DNA of 64,000 nt from positions 248,001 to 312,000 of the forward strand of contig NZ_NMYC01000005.1 in assembly GCF_002860345.1 (NCBI RefSeq), given 5' to 3'. The notes beneath the pieces were generated by a model, which did no database searches, had not been told where the DNA came from, and saw nothing but the letters and a program-made list of their open reading frames with translations. Positions 1 to 8,227 of this stretch are shown here, one piece after another (positions within the stretch are counted from its first letter, which is position 1; the number at the start of each line of letters is the position of its first letter). The DNA is from Bifidobacterium anseris (lineage in GTDB: Bacteria > Actinomycetota > Actinomycetes > Actinomycetales > Bifidobacteriaceae). Position numbers and translations under genes: made by a program.

Positions 1-299
1 TTCGCAGATTCGCCGAGCGGCAGCGTGCTGTCGACGACAGCCGCGTACAGCGCGGGACGTTCGCGCGGCGAGACGAAACGGACGATGACGAAGGCGCACA
101 ACGCGATGATGATGACGGCGGCGACGCACGGAATCAGGAAATGCTCGCGGAAATAGGCGGCCTTCTGCCGCATCGGCAGTTTCGCGAACACATACAGTTT
201 CGATTTGCCGGCGTATTGCGGGGACTGCGTGAGCGTGTCCACGGCCGCGCGCTGGGATTCGGTGAGCCGATCGTTCGGCGAATGCTTGTCTGCTGCCAT
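1..299 (-). CDS. Membrane protein of unknown function (N-terminal part, cut by window edge)
   Basis: Only the first 99 residues lie in the window; the rest is beyond position 1. The ATG at 299 is preceded by a GAGGAAGG ribosome site. Residues 1-50 are hydrophilic and predicted cytoplasmic. A single hydrophobic segment at about residues 56-76 is followed by RFVSPRER, then an outward-facing stretch, so this looks like a one-pass protein with an extracytoplasmic domain. It is divergent from the alpha-galactosidase gene and shares its upstream region, but no catalytic motif is visible in the part present. I do not recognise the family. Confidence 0.7.
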   Translation of the reverse strand, partial: MAADKHSPNDRLTESQRAAVDTLTQSPQYAGKSKLYVFAKLPMRQKAAYFREHFLIPCVAAVIIIALCAFVIVRFVSPRERPALYAAVVDSTLPLGESA

Positions 300-392
300 G
301 GCGCCCTTCCTCTCGTCATATCTTCCGGCGGCGTCGCCGGTGGCCGCGGTGCGCACATCGGCGTGTCGAAGTGAACCTCAGCCATGTTCTGT

Positions 393-421
393 TTGCGTTA
401 CTTAACCGCTTAATTTATACT
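393..421 (+). promoter_or_regulatory. Promoter of the alpha-galactosidase gene with an embedded palindromic operator
   Basis: A -35 TTGCGT (393-398) and -10 TATACT (416-421) are separated by exactly 17 bp. That spacer holds ACTTAACCGCTTAATT (400-415), which matches the ideal palindrome ACTTAAGCGCTTAAGT at 14 of 16 positions. The same palindrome sits in the spacer of the promoter at 2696-2724. A repressor of LacI type is the natural guess; its gene is not in this window. A GGTTGA...TCAACC stem (422-442) follows in the leader. Confidence 0.6.
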
Positions 422-523
422 GGTTGAACGAAAAAGTCAACCCCTTATGTAGTGCCGACGGCGGAGCTTACGGGGGAACTGAATGCGCGGCGGACACGCC
501 GCAGTTGTGCGAAGGAGACAACG

Positions 524-2692
524 ATGTTCGACAACGGAAACCATGTGGTGCTGCGTCGCGACGGCGTATGCGTCGTGCTCAAGACGCCGCAGAATGAGAT
601 GCCGCAGGTCGAGTACTGGGGCGGCGATTTCGGCGTGTCGAGCGCCGAGGACGTACTCGCGATGCTCGACGTGATGACGCTCAAGGTGACGCCGCCGGAC
701 GAGAATCCGGACGCGGCGCTACGCCCGTCGATTCTGCCGCAGGGCGCCGAGGCCTTCGCGGGACGCCCGGGACTCGAGGCGTACCGCGGCGAGAAGCCGG
801 TGTTCGTGCGCTGGACGTCGGTGACGACCGAAGCGCATGACGACGTCGCGCTCGACGTGTACGCCGAGGACGCCGTCAACGAGGTCGCGCTCGACATGCG
901 CCTCGAACTCGCCGAAGGAGGCCTGCTGCTCGCGAAGGCCACCGTCGGGAACGCCGCCGAGGGCGGCGAGCCGCTCGTCGTCAACTGGCTCGACCTGACG
1001 ATGCCGATCCCGCGCCGCGCCGACCATCTGACGCAGTTCACCGGCCGCTGGCCGCTCGAAAAGCAACCGGCGACGACGGCATTGCCGGTTGGCTCCGTCA
1101 CGCGCGACTGCCGCCACGGCAAAACGAGCCACGAAAGCCCGTGGCTGTTCATCGCCTCCGACGGCGCGCCGAAGTTCTCCGCCGGCGAAGTGTGGGCATG
1201 CCACCTCGCATGGAGCGGCAATCAGACCTACCGTCTCGACAACCTGCCGCAGCACGAGGCGCTGCTCGGTGCTGGCGAACTGCTTGGCCCCGGCGAGATG
1301 CGCCTCGAGCCCGGCTCGTCCTACGCGATGCCGCAGGTGTGTTTCTCCTACTCCGATGCCGGCCTCGACGGCGCCGCGAGCCGCTTCCACCGCTGGCTGC
1401 GCGCGCTGCCGCAGCATGTGCGCACCGACCGTCCGGTGACACTCAACACCTGGGAGGCCGTCTACTTCGACCATGACGAGGCGACGCTGATCAAGCTCGC
1501 CGACCTCGCCGCGAAGGTGGGAGTCGAACGCTTCGTGCTCGACGATGGCTGGTTCCATCTGCGTCGCGACGACACAAAGGGCCTCGGCGACTGGGTCGTC
1601 GATCCCGAAGTGTGGCCGAACGGACTCGACGCGCTCGCGAAGCACGTGCACGGCTTCGGCATGCAGTTCGGCCTGTGGTTCGAGCCGGAGATGATCAACC
1701 TCGATTCCGACTGCGCACGTGAGCACCCCGACTGGATCCTCGCGGCGCCCGAGGCGGTGCCGTGCCGCGCCGACGTCTCCTACCGCACGCAGTACGTGCT
1801 CGATCTGGCCAATCCGGACGCCTACCGCCATGTGCATGACCAGATGGCCGACCTCATCCGCGAACTGGGCATCGACTACATCAAGTGGGACCACAACCGC
1901 GACGTGACCGAGCCGGTGCACGCCGGCCATTACGGGCTGCACGCGCAGACCGAGGCCTGCTACCGTCTCTTCGACGAGCTCAAGCACGAGTTCCCGGGGC
2001 TCGAGATCGAAAGCTGCGCCTCGGGCGGCGGCCGCACCGACGCCGGCATCCTGCAGCACGCCGACCGCATCTGGGCTTCCGATTCGAACGATCCTCGCGA
2101 CCGCGTGGATATCCAGCGCTACACCGAGCTCGTCGTGCCTCCGGAGATGATCGGCGCACATATCGGACCAAGCCCGGCGCATTCGACGTGGCGCGCGACC
2201 GACCTGTCCTACCGTGCGGCGATGTCACTCGAAGGCTGCTCCGGCTTCGAATGGAACATCCTCGAATGCACGCCCGAGGAACTCAAGCAGATCACCGAGT
2301 TCGTCACGCTCGTCAAGGAACTGCGCGGCATCCTGCACTCCGGATCCGTGCACCACGCCGACTTCCACGATCCGGCACTGCGTGCACGCGGCGTCGTCGC
2401 CGACGACGCTTCGCGCGCGATCTGGGTCATCGCGACCGTCACGAATCTGCGCGATATCCTTACCGAACGGCTGCGCCCGGCCGGCGTGTGCGACGACCGC
2501 GTCTACCGCGTGCGCATGCGTCAGGAGATCGGCGAGTCGCGCTGGGGCTGGAACACGCCCGAATGGATGCGCGACGCGCGCACGGAGGACGGCTTTGTCG
2601 TGAGCGGCGCGCTGCTCGCGCACATCGGCCTGCAGATCCCGCCGTTGTGGCCGCTGCAGGCGATCGTTCTCGACATTCAGGAAGTGCGGTGA
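524..2692 (+). CDS. Alpha-galactosidase, glycoside hydrolase family 36
   Basis: 722 residues, the usual size of bacterial GH36 alpha-galactosidases, which release terminal alpha-1,6-galactose from melibiose, raffinose and stachyose. The N-terminal half is a beta-sandwich (about 1-300), followed by the TIM barrel and a C-terminal beta domain. The catalytic motifs are clear: KWDHNR places the nucleophile at Asp456, and WASDSND places the acid/base at Asp520. ESCASGGGR, the galactose-binding GH36 signature, lies between them. I chose ATG 524 because GAAGGAG lies 7 bases upstream; an in-frame GTG at 452 would add 24 residues but has no ribosome site. No signal peptide is seen, so the enzyme is intracellular and needs imported oligosaccharide. 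The downstream isomerase gene shares its operator. Confidence 0.93.
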   Translation: MFDNGNHVVLRRDGVCVVLKTPQNEMPQVEYWGGDFGVSSAEDVLAMLDVMTLKVTPPDENPDAALRPSILPQGAEAFAGRPGLEAYRGEKPVFVRWTSVTTEAHDDVALDVYAEDAVNEVALDMRLELAEGGLLLAKATVGNAAEGGEPLVVNWLDLTMPIPRRADHLTQFTGRWPLEKQPATTALPVGSVTRDCRHGKTSHESPWLFIASDGAPKFSAGEVWACHLAWSGNQTYRLDNLPQHEALLGAGELLGPGEMRLEPGSSYAMPQVCFSYSDAGLDGAASRFHRWLRALPQHVRTDRPVTLNTWEAVYFDHDEATLIKLADLAAKVGVERFVLDDGWFHLRRDDTKGLGDWVVDPEVWPNGLDALAKHVHGFGMQFGLWFEPEMINLDSDCAREHPDWILAAPEAVPCRADVSYRTQYVLDLANPDAYRHVHDQMADLIRELGIDYIKWDHNRDVTEPVHAGHYGLHAQTEACYRLFDELKHEFPGLEIESCASGGGRTDAGILQHADRIWASDSNDPRDRVDIQRYTELVVPPEMIGAHIGPSPAHSTWRATDLSYRAAMSLEGCSGFEWNILECTPEELKQITEFVTLVKELRGILHSGSVHHADFHDPALRARGVVADDASRAIWVIATVTNLRDILTERLRPAGVCDDRVYRVRMRQEIGESRWGWNTPEWMRDARTEDGFVVSGALLAHIGLQIPPLWPLQAIVLDIQEVR

Positions 2693-2695
2693 AAC

Positions 2696-2724
2696 TTGCC
2701 ACTTAAGCGCTTCAGTGATACGCT
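2696..2724 (+). promoter_or_regulatory. Promoter of the AGE-family isomerase with the same palindromic operator
   Basis: TTGCCA (2696-2701), a 17-bp spacer and TACGCT (2719-2724) form a weak sigma-70-like promoter. The palindrome ACTTAAGCGCTTCAGT (2701-2716) occupies the spacer, just as in the alpha-galactosidase promoter at 393-421. The two half-sites match at 14 of 16 positions. The identical placement argues for one repressor controlling both genes. Confidence 0.55.
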
Positions 2725-2811
2725 CGGTATCGTACGCGCACGAAAGCGCGCATGGCCGTCACGGTCAGGCAACGTCAACGAAGACAGCGGACGACAATCG
2801 GAAGGAAGACG

Positions 2812-4077
2812 ATGACCACCACCAATGCGAAGTATCAGATCGGGACGCCGGAGAACAAGAAGTTCCTCGACATCTCCCGTGACAACCTCATCGCGTTCGG
2901 ACGCCATTTCCCTGCCGTCGACGGCAGCTCGTACTGGCTCGGCGATGACGGCACGCCGTGGAAGGACCGCAATCGCGCCACCTGGATCACGTGCCGCATG
3001 ACGCACGTCTACTCGCTCGCGACGCTGCTCGGCGTCGACGGCGCTGCCGAACTCGTCGACGACGGCATCCGCGGCCTGCGCGGCGTGCTGCATGACGAGG
3101 AGAACGATGGCTGGTACGCCGAAATCACGCCGGACATCTGCCACATGCCGACGAAGCAGGCCTATGCGCACGCCTTCGTGCTGCTCGCCGCCTCCTCGGC
3201 GCTGCTCGCGGGACGGCCGGGCGCCAAGGAGCTGCTCGAACAGGCCGAACACGTCTATCTGACGAAGTTCTGGGATGATGAGATCGGCCTGAGCGTCGAC
3301 ACGTGGAATACCGAGTTCACCGAACTCGACACCTACCGCGGCCTCAACGCGAACATGCACTCGGTCGAGGCGTGCCTCGCCGTCGCCGACGTCACCGGTG
3401 ACGAAAGCTGGCGTGAACGCGCCGGCCGCATCATCGGCCATGTGCTCACGTGGGCGGAGGAGAACAACTGGCACATCCCGGAGCACTTCACCTCCGACTG
3501 GATGGCGCAGCTCGAGTTCAACGCCGACAAGCCGGACGACCAGTTCAAGCCCTACGGCGCGACGCCGGGCCACGGCATCGAATGGGCGCGCCTGATCACG
3601 CAGTACGCGCTCTCCGTGTACGGCAAGGACGGCGTACTCAATGGCGACGGCAAGAAGTACCTCGACGCGGCCGAGCATCTATTCAACCGCGCGGTCGAGG
3701 ACGCATGGGACGCCGACGGCGCGCAGGGCATCGTCTACACGACCGATTGGGAAGGCAAGCCGGTCGTGCACGACCGCATGCACTGGACGCTCGCCGAAGG
3801 CGTCAACACGGCGGCGACGCTCTACCACGTCACCGGCAAGCAGGAGTACGCCGACTGGTACGCGACCTTCCTCGAGTACATCGACACCTATCTGATGGAC
3901 CACAAGAACGGTTCGTGGTTCCACCAGCTCAACCGCAAGAACGAGGTCATCGACACGGTCTGGCCGGGCAAGTCCGACCTGTACCATGCGACGCAGGCGA
4001 TGATGATCCCGCTGCGCGACCCCTCGCTCTCGATCGCTCCGGCGACGAAGAAGGGCGTTGAGGAAGGCCTCGACTGA
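2812..4077 (+). CDS. AGE-family (N-acylglucosamine 2-epimerase fold) aldose-ketose isomerase, mannose-isomerase-like
   Basis: 421 residues with the (alpha/alpha)6-barrel signature of the AGE superfamily. The N-terminal TWITCRMTHVYSLA resembles the YihS/D-mannose isomerase branch, where the family interconverts mannose, fructose and glucose or related sugars. His254 in GHGIEWARL and His392 in LYHATQ match the general acid/base histidines of that branch. The start is ATG 2812 with GGAAGGA 5 bases upstream; an ATG at 2752 in frame has no ribosome site. The gene follows the alpha-galactosidase gene by 119 bp but has its own operator-containing promoter. Cellobiose epimerase or GlcNAc epimerase activity is less likely but cannot be excluded from sequence alone. 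Confidence 0.82.
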   Translation: MTTTNAKYQIGTPENKKFLDISRDNLIAFGRHFPAVDGSSYWLGDDGTPWKDRNRATWITCRMTHVYSLATLLGVDGAAELVDDGIRGLRGVLHDEENDGWYAEITPDICHMPTKQAYAHAFVLLAASSALLAGRPGAKELLEQAEHVYLTKFWDDEIGLSVDTWNTEFTELDTYRGLNANMHSVEACLAVADVTGDESWRERAGRIIGHVLTWAEENNWHIPEHFTSDWMAQLEFNADKPDDQFKPYGATPGHGIEWARLITQYALSVYGKDGVLNGDGKKYLDAAEHLFNRAVEDAWDADGAQGIVYTTDWEGKPVVHDRMHWTLAEGVNTAATLYHVTGKQEYADWYATFLEYIDTYLMDHKNGSWFHQLNRKNEVIDTVWPGKSDLYHATQAMMIPLRDPSLSIAPATKKGVEEGLD

Positions 4078-4085
4078 CGGCGAGC

Positions 4086-4166
4086 ACAGTATGAACACGG
4101 TGAGCACTGTGCATACTGTCGCTTAGCGTGAACGGGCGCCGCGGCTGCTGTCGCGGCGCCCGTTCA
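4086..4166. terminator. Bidirectional terminator between convergent genes
   Basis: A perfect 15-bp stem (4129-4143 with 4152-4166) and an 8-base loop lie between the isomerase gene and the convergent AraC gene. A second smaller inverted repeat, ACAGTATG (4086-4093) with CATACTGT (4112-4119), lies just before it. Neither has a long T run, but the position fits termination from both sides. Confidence 0.7.
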
Positions 4167-4208
4167 TATATTGGTGCCTATCGGGTTTCGGATGGACGGT
4201 GCTGTGCC

Positions 4209-5087
4209 TTACTGCACCGTGACCGGACGGAATTCGATATAGCCGCGTTCGCCCTTCGGCTCGAGCTGGATGCGCGGGGACTGCGTGCTCCAGCGGTAGC
4301 CGAGCACGGATGGGTCGTAGCGGTCCGCCGCATGTTCGACAAACTGGATCGCCTCGCCGTAGTCCGCTTCGGCGAAGGGCTGCCCCTGGAACATCAGATA
4401 GTCCGCTTCGGGCAGCTCGATGATGTCGAATCCGTCGGGGACCGGGCCGTCGTAGTAGACGCCCACCTCGACGCCCTGCACATAGGTCGAGGTGCCGGGC
4501 TCGCGGTACGCGGCCGGCAGCCACAGGCACACCGGCTCGCCGCACAGCGAATCCATGCTCAGCAGCGTGCCCCAGACGTCGCAGCCCACCTCCTCGCAGT
4601 AGGCCCAGTAATCGTTCGCGGACGTGCCGCGTTTGATGATCGCCTTGCGGCGTGGCTTGTGGATCGGGGTGACACACAGGTACTGCATCGTATCCATGTC
4701 GATCGTGTCCTTTCGTGGTTGCTGATACTGGACGCCGTAAGGATGGAACAACGTGATCGGGCTCGGCGAACGGGAGAAGTCGCCCGGTGTGCGCCCGAAT
4801 TCGCGCCTGAACGCGCGTACGTAGCCGTCGACGCTGCCGAAGCCATACGCGAAGGCCGTCTCGGTGACCGGACGTGCATCGTGTTTGAGCGCCATCGCCG
4901 AACTGCTCAGCCGCATCCGTCGCATGTAGGCGGCCGGCGTCAGACCGGTCATCTCGCGGAACAGGCGGTAGGCATACCATGGTGAGAACAGCGCCGCGCC
5001 GGCCAGATCGGACATCGTGACGCGTTCATGCAGATGCCGCGCGATGTAGTCCTGCATCCGCTGGACCGCGGCCGTTCGTTCGTCCAT
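4209..5087 (-). CDS. AraC-family transcriptional regulator with GyrI-like effector-binding domain
   Basis: 292 residues. Residues about 5-105 form the double helix-turn-helix of AraC/XylS proteins (MQDYIARHLHE..., then ETAFAYGFGSVDGYVRAF, the conserved second-helix motif). Residues about 135-292 resemble the GyrI-like/SOUL domain that binds drugs or other small molecules, as in Rob and SoxS-like regulators. The start at 5087 has AAGGAG 10 bases upstream. It is divergent from an amino acid permease with about 208 bp between them, so it may regulate that gene or itself. No ligand can be deduced. Confidence 0.85.
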   Translation of the reverse strand: MDERTAAVQRMQDYIARHLHERVTMSDLAGAALFSPWYAYRLFREMTGLTPAAYMRRMRLSSSAMALKHDARPVTETAFAYGFGSVDGYVRAFRREFGRTPGDFSRSPSPITLFHPYGVQYQQPRKDTIDMDTMQYLCVTPIHKPRRKAIIKRGTSANDYWAYCEEVGCDVWGTLLSMDSLCGEPVCLWLPAAYREPGTSTYVQGVEVGVYYDGPVPDGFDIIELPEADYLMFQGQPFAEADYGEAIQFVEHAADRYDPSVLGYRWSTQSPRIQLEPKGERGYIEFRPVTVQ

Positions 5088-5295
5088 CGTCGTTCGTCTC
5101 CTTCGACAGCTTCCATGTAAGTCGATGTTCTGCGCTGATGCTCGACCTTTTTTGCCATGTTCGTGAGGCTCGCCGTAACAACGTGTCCGTAGAATGGACG
5201 TCAGCCGTCCACGCATGCGCGCGTGGTGCGGCCTTTTCCATGCCATTGCCATGCCACGGACGGCCGTTCGCGGCAATGCGAAACAAAGGACGATC

Positions 5296-6771
5296 ATGGC
5301 CTCCACATCCGAAGTGAGTGAGCAGCCGCAACAGCTGCGCAAATCATTGAAGAACAGGCACATCCAGCTCATCGCGCTCGGCGGCGCGATCGGCACCGGC
5401 CTGTTCTACGGCTCGAGCGAATCGATCTCGCTCGCCGGCCCCTCCATTCTGCTCGCCTACATCATCGGCGGCGCCGCGATTTTCATGATCGTGCGCGCGC
5501 TGAGCGAAATGAGCGTCGAAGACCCGAAGGCGGGCGCGTTCAGCTACTACGCGTCGCGCTACTGGTCGAAGCGGGCCGGATTCATCTCCGGATGGAACTA
5601 CTGGTTCAACTATGTGCTCGTCTCGATGGTCGAGCTCGCCGTCGTCGGATCCTTCGTCAACTACTGGTTCCCGAACATTCCGCAGTGGGCATCGGCGGCG
5701 TTCTTCCTCGTGCTCATCACAATCCTCAATCTCTTCGGGGTCAGCGAATTCGGCGAATTCGAATTCTGGTTCGCGCTGATCAAGATTGTCGCCGTCATCG
5801 CGATGATCGGCGGTGGCCTGGCGGTCATCATCATGAATCTGCCGACCGATTCGGGCGTGCGCGCGTCCTTCGCGAACTGGTTCACGATCGACGGCGGCTT
5901 CTTCCCGAACGGCGTCATGTCGCGCGCCGCGGACGGACGATGGACGGGTCTGCTGATGGCGCTCGTCGTCGTCATGTTCAGCTTCGGCGGCACAGAACTC
6001 ATCGGCGTGACGGCGGGTGAGGTCGCCGAGCCGCGCAAGACGATCCCGAAGGCGACGAACGGCATCATCTGGCGCATCCTTGTCTTCTACGTGGCTGCGC
6101 TCGGCATCATCATGGCGGTCGTGCCGTGGAACAGGATCGACGGTCAGATGAGCCCCTTCGTGCAGATCTTCGACTCGGTCGGCGTGCCGGTGGCCGCCGG
6201 CATCCTCAACTTCGTGTGCCTGACGGCAGTCATGAGCGTCTACAACTCCGCGCTCTACTCGAACTCGCGCATGCTGTTCTCTCTGGCCAGGCAGGGCAAC
6301 GCGCCGGCGTACCTCGGAAAAGTGAACAAGCGCGGCGTGCCGGTCGCGGCAGTGCTCACGAGCGCCGCCGTCACCGTCGTCGCCGTTGTAGTCGTGTTCC
6401 TGTGGCCGCAGTTCGCGTTCAACTATCTGATGTCGATCGCGACGATCGCCGCGATCATCAACTGGACGATGATCATGATCACCGAAATGCTGTTCCGACG
6501 TCATGTGGCAGCCGGCGACGGCCCGGGTGAACTGCGCGGGCTCACCGGCAAGGAGGCGCTCGACAAGATCCAGTTCAAGCTGCCGGGATGGCGGTGGATG
6601 CCGTATCTGATCATCGCGTTCCTGGCGATGGTGGCGGTGCTGATGTGCTTCTCGCCGAGCTACCGCATCGCGCTCATCGCCGGTGTGATCTGGCTCGCCG
6701 TGCTGTTCGCAGCATATGCGCTCGCATCGAGGGGCGGCGAACGACGCCGGGAGGCGGCGAAGGAGTGCTGA
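5296..6771 (+). CDS. Amino acid permease, APC superfamily AAT family
   Basis: 491 residues with about 12 transmembrane segments and the AAT-family opening LKNRHIQLIALGGAIGTGLF, followed by the GPSILLAYIIGG motif of helix 2. These are proton-coupled importers for single amino acids such as phenylalanine, GABA, serine or D-alanine; the substrate cannot be told from sequence. The start is ATG 5296 with AAAGGA 5 bases upstream; an upstream in-frame ATG at 5194 lacks a ribosome site. A strong terminator follows at 6799. A second AAT permease lies at 12758. Confidence 0.9.
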   Translation: MASTSEVSEQPQQLRKSLKNRHIQLIALGGAIGTGLFYGSSESISLAGPSILLAYIIGGAAIFMIVRALSEMSVEDPKAGAFSYYASRYWSKRAGFISGWNYWFNYVLVSMVELAVVGSFVNYWFPNIPQWASAAFFLVLITILNLFGVSEFGEFEFWFALIKIVAVIAMIGGGLAVIIMNLPTDSGVRASFANWFTIDGGFFPNGVMSRAADGRWTGLLMALVVVMFSFGGTELIGVTAGEVAEPRKTIPKATNGIIWRILVFYVAALGIIMAVVPWNRIDGQMSPFVQIFDSVGVPVAAGILNFVCLTAVMSVYNSALYSNSRMLFSLARQGNAPAYLGKVNKRGVPVAAVLTSAAVTVVAVVVVFLWPQFAFNYLMSIATIAAIINWTMIMITEMLFRRHVAAGDGPGELRGLTGKEALDKIQFKLPGWRWMPYLIIAFLAMVAVLMCFSPSYRIALIAGVIWLAVLFAAYALASRGGERRREAAKEC

Positions 6772-6798
6772 TAGTGGAGTGCCGCATGGCGCTGATGC

Positions 6799-6838
6799 AC
6801 GGTCTTTGGCTTTCTACCCGAGTCAAAGACCGTTTTCT
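6799..6838 (+). terminator. Rho-independent terminator of the amino acid permease gene
   Basis: ACGGTCTTTG (6799-6808) pairs perfectly with CAAAGACCGT (6824-6833), and the stem is followed by a short T run. Confidence 0.8.
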
Positions 6839-6897
6839 GTATGGCAAACGAGTGGCGCATCATGGAGTTTCTGGTTGTCCTTTGAGAAGATGACATC

Positions 6898-7245
6898 ATG
6901 TGGTATCACCAAGAAGAAAGTGCGATAATTGGACCGCTGCTTGCGTATGAGCAGGAGCATCCGCATGCGAAGCTGCTGCTTGTGTATGCCGATGGTTCTT
7001 CGTGCCATGCAGTGTTGGTTACGTCTTACGAAAGCGACAATGAGAACCTGGTGGAGCAGGATCCGTCCGTTCGGTATGACGAGTTCTATGTCGTGCTTTA
7101 CGAAGTTCTTGATATCGTTCGCCGTGGAATGGTGAACAATCTCATCGCTGACGGCATGTTGGAGGTCGATTATCGTCAAGCTCCTGTGAAGGTGATCGAT
7201 GAAGCGCGGGATGTAGTTGTCTATGATCTGCAAGCGCAGCGCTGA
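6898..7245 (+). CDS. Hypothetical protein, 115 residues
   Basis: I do not recognise this protein. It is soluble, acidic and has no signal peptide or membrane segment (MWYHQEESAIIGPLLAYEQE at the start; a hydrophobic core VYADGSSCHAVLV near residue 30). Base composition is less GC-rich than the flanking genes. The ribosome site before ATG 6898 is weak (GAGAAG). A strong terminator starts one base after the stop codon at 7245, which supports this as a real transcription unit. It precedes the MazEF pair but is separated from it by that terminator. Confidence 0.6.
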   Translation: MWYHQEESAIIGPLLAYEQEHPHAKLLLVYADGSSCHAVLVTSYESDNENLVEQDPSVRYDEFYVVLYEVLDIVRRGMVNNLIADGMLEVDYRQAPVKVIDEARDVVVYDLQAQR

Positions 7246-7246
7246 C

Positions 7247-7290
7247 GGTTTGCTGTGCGGCTGCGGCTGCTGCTGCACAGCAAACCTTTG
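7247..7290 (+). terminator. Rho-independent terminator after the 115-residue protein
   Basis: GGTTTGCTGTGC (7247-7258) pairs perfectly with GCACAGCAAACC (7275-7286), followed by TTTG. It isolates the upstream gene from mazE. Confidence 0.8.
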
Positions 7291-7310
7291 TGCCAATGCA
7301 TGATCGAAAG

Positions 7311-7329
7311 GTATATACTTTGTATATAC
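7311..7329. promoter_or_regulatory. Candidate MazE/MazEF operator
   Basis: GTATATAC occurs twice (7311-7318 and 7322-7329) with 3 bases between. Each half is itself a palindrome, so the whole site is symmetric. It lies 36 bp before the mazE start, where an AbrB-fold antitoxin would be expected to repress its own promoter. Confidence 0.55.
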
Positions 7330-7364
7330 GGTATTGAGGTCATGGAGCGGCAAGGAGCGGGATG

Positions 7365-7613
7365 ATGGTCACCACGCTGGTCAAATGGGGCAACGGACAG
7401 GGGGTGCGCCTGTCGCGGCAGGTCCTCGAAGAGGCGCATCTGAACGTAGGGGATGAGCTCGATGTTCACGTAGAAGGCGGGAACATCGTGCTCGCTCCGG
7501 TTCGGAAACGAATCATTTCCATTCCTGATTTTGCGAGTATGTTCGCCGGTTATTCGGGTCCGCAGCCGCAGGAGGATGACTTCGGTGGCCCCGTTGGCGA
7601 CGAGGAGTGGTGA
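7365..7613 (+). CDS. mazE: Antitoxin MazE, AbrB/SpoVT-type DNA-binding protein
   Basis: 82 residues. The N-terminal part VKWGNGQGVRLSRQVLE is the swapped-hairpin AbrB fold of MazE antitoxins, which binds DNA and the toxin. The acidic tail (about 55-82, EDDFGGPVGDEEW) is the flexible segment that wraps around and neutralises MazF. ATG 7365 is 7 bases after AAGGAG; an ATG one codon earlier is too close to it. The stop overlaps the mazF start by one base (TGATG), so the two are translationally coupled. Confidence 0.88.
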   Translation: MVTTLVKWGNGQGVRLSRQVLEEAHLNVGDELDVHVEGGNIVLAPVRKRIISIPDFASMFAGYSGPQPQEDDFGGPVGDEEW

Positions 7614-7978
7614 TGTTCCATTACGGTGATGTGATCTGGGTCGATCTTGATCCAGCTGCCGGGCATGAGCAGACCAAGCGCAGGCCGGCGATCGTCGTGA
7701 GCAACGACTCGTACAATCGATTCAACAATCTCATCATGGTCGTCCCGGTGACGAGCGCGCATGAGTATCCGCTGCATATCAACATCGGCGTTATCGAGGA
7801 TGAGCGGGGCAACGCCATCCACGGCTGGGCACAGGTTGAACAGCTGAAATCATTGGATCTGCGGACCAGAAACGCGACGGTCGTCGGTGAAGTCGACGCC
7901 GATGTGCTGAATGCGCTCACGGAGATGATTCTGGGGTGCCTGATGCAACCCACGATGCGCATCGAGCAGTTCGCTTGA
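7613..7978 (+). CDS. mazF: Toxin MazF, mRNA interferase
   Basis: 121 residues of the PemK/MazF fold. The family hallmarks are present: GDVIWVDLDPAAGHEQ at the start, RRPAIVVS with the catalytic-site arginine, VVPVTS, and EQLKSLDLR near residue 80. MazF toxins cleave single-stranded mRNA at short motifs. The gene overlaps the mazE stop by one base, and no sign of decay is seen. The sequence specificity cannot be predicted from sequence alone. Confidence 0.9.
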   Translation: MFHYGDVIWVDLDPAAGHEQTKRRPAIVVSNDSYNRFNNLIMVVPVTSAHEYPLHINIGVIEDERGNAIHGWAQVEQLKSLDLRTRNATVVGEVDADVLNALTEMILGCLMQPTMRIEQFA

Positions 7979-8083
7979 TCAACGTCGGCGCATGCGCGCA
8001 CGGCTCGCGCAACTTCGCTCAGCATCAATCGAAATCGATCATATGAAATGAAATCGTCTGCGGGAATGCTGAAGAACGCAGCA

Positions 8084-8151
8084 GCCGAGCCGTCCGCCGC
8101 ATATCTCGATAAATCCTCCTCGATCTCGAGATATGCGGCGGACGGCTCGGC
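8084..8151. repeat. Perfect 26-bp hairpin between convergent genes (member of the GCATA-CTCGA hairpin family)
   Basis: The arms 8084-8109 and 8126-8151 are exact reverse complements around a 16-base loop. The core GCATATCTCGA...TCGAGATATGC is shared with hairpins at 20647-20862, 28938-29154 and 39565-39791. It lies between mazF and the convergent XRE gene, where it could end transcription from both sides. Confidence 0.75.
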
Positions 8152-8227
8152 CGTTACGGCTGCGCGCGCGTGAGCGCGAAGTCAGCGCGTGGTCAGCGAC
8201 GTCAGCACGGTCGGCGTCTGCGCGCGG

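Noticed and set aside
452-523. GTG 452 as the alpha-galactosidase start
   Set aside because: The extra 24 residues are unlike the family, and GAAGGAG is correctly placed for ATG 524.
4128-4985. A plus-strand 285-codon frame across the AraC gene
   Set aside because: It is antisense to a clear AraC protein with motifs and ribosome site; it starts inside the terminator stem.
7247-7290. Toxin-antitoxin antisense RNA at the hairpin before mazE
   Set aside because: The stem is a plain terminator for the upstream gene, and the MazEF pair is a protein system.
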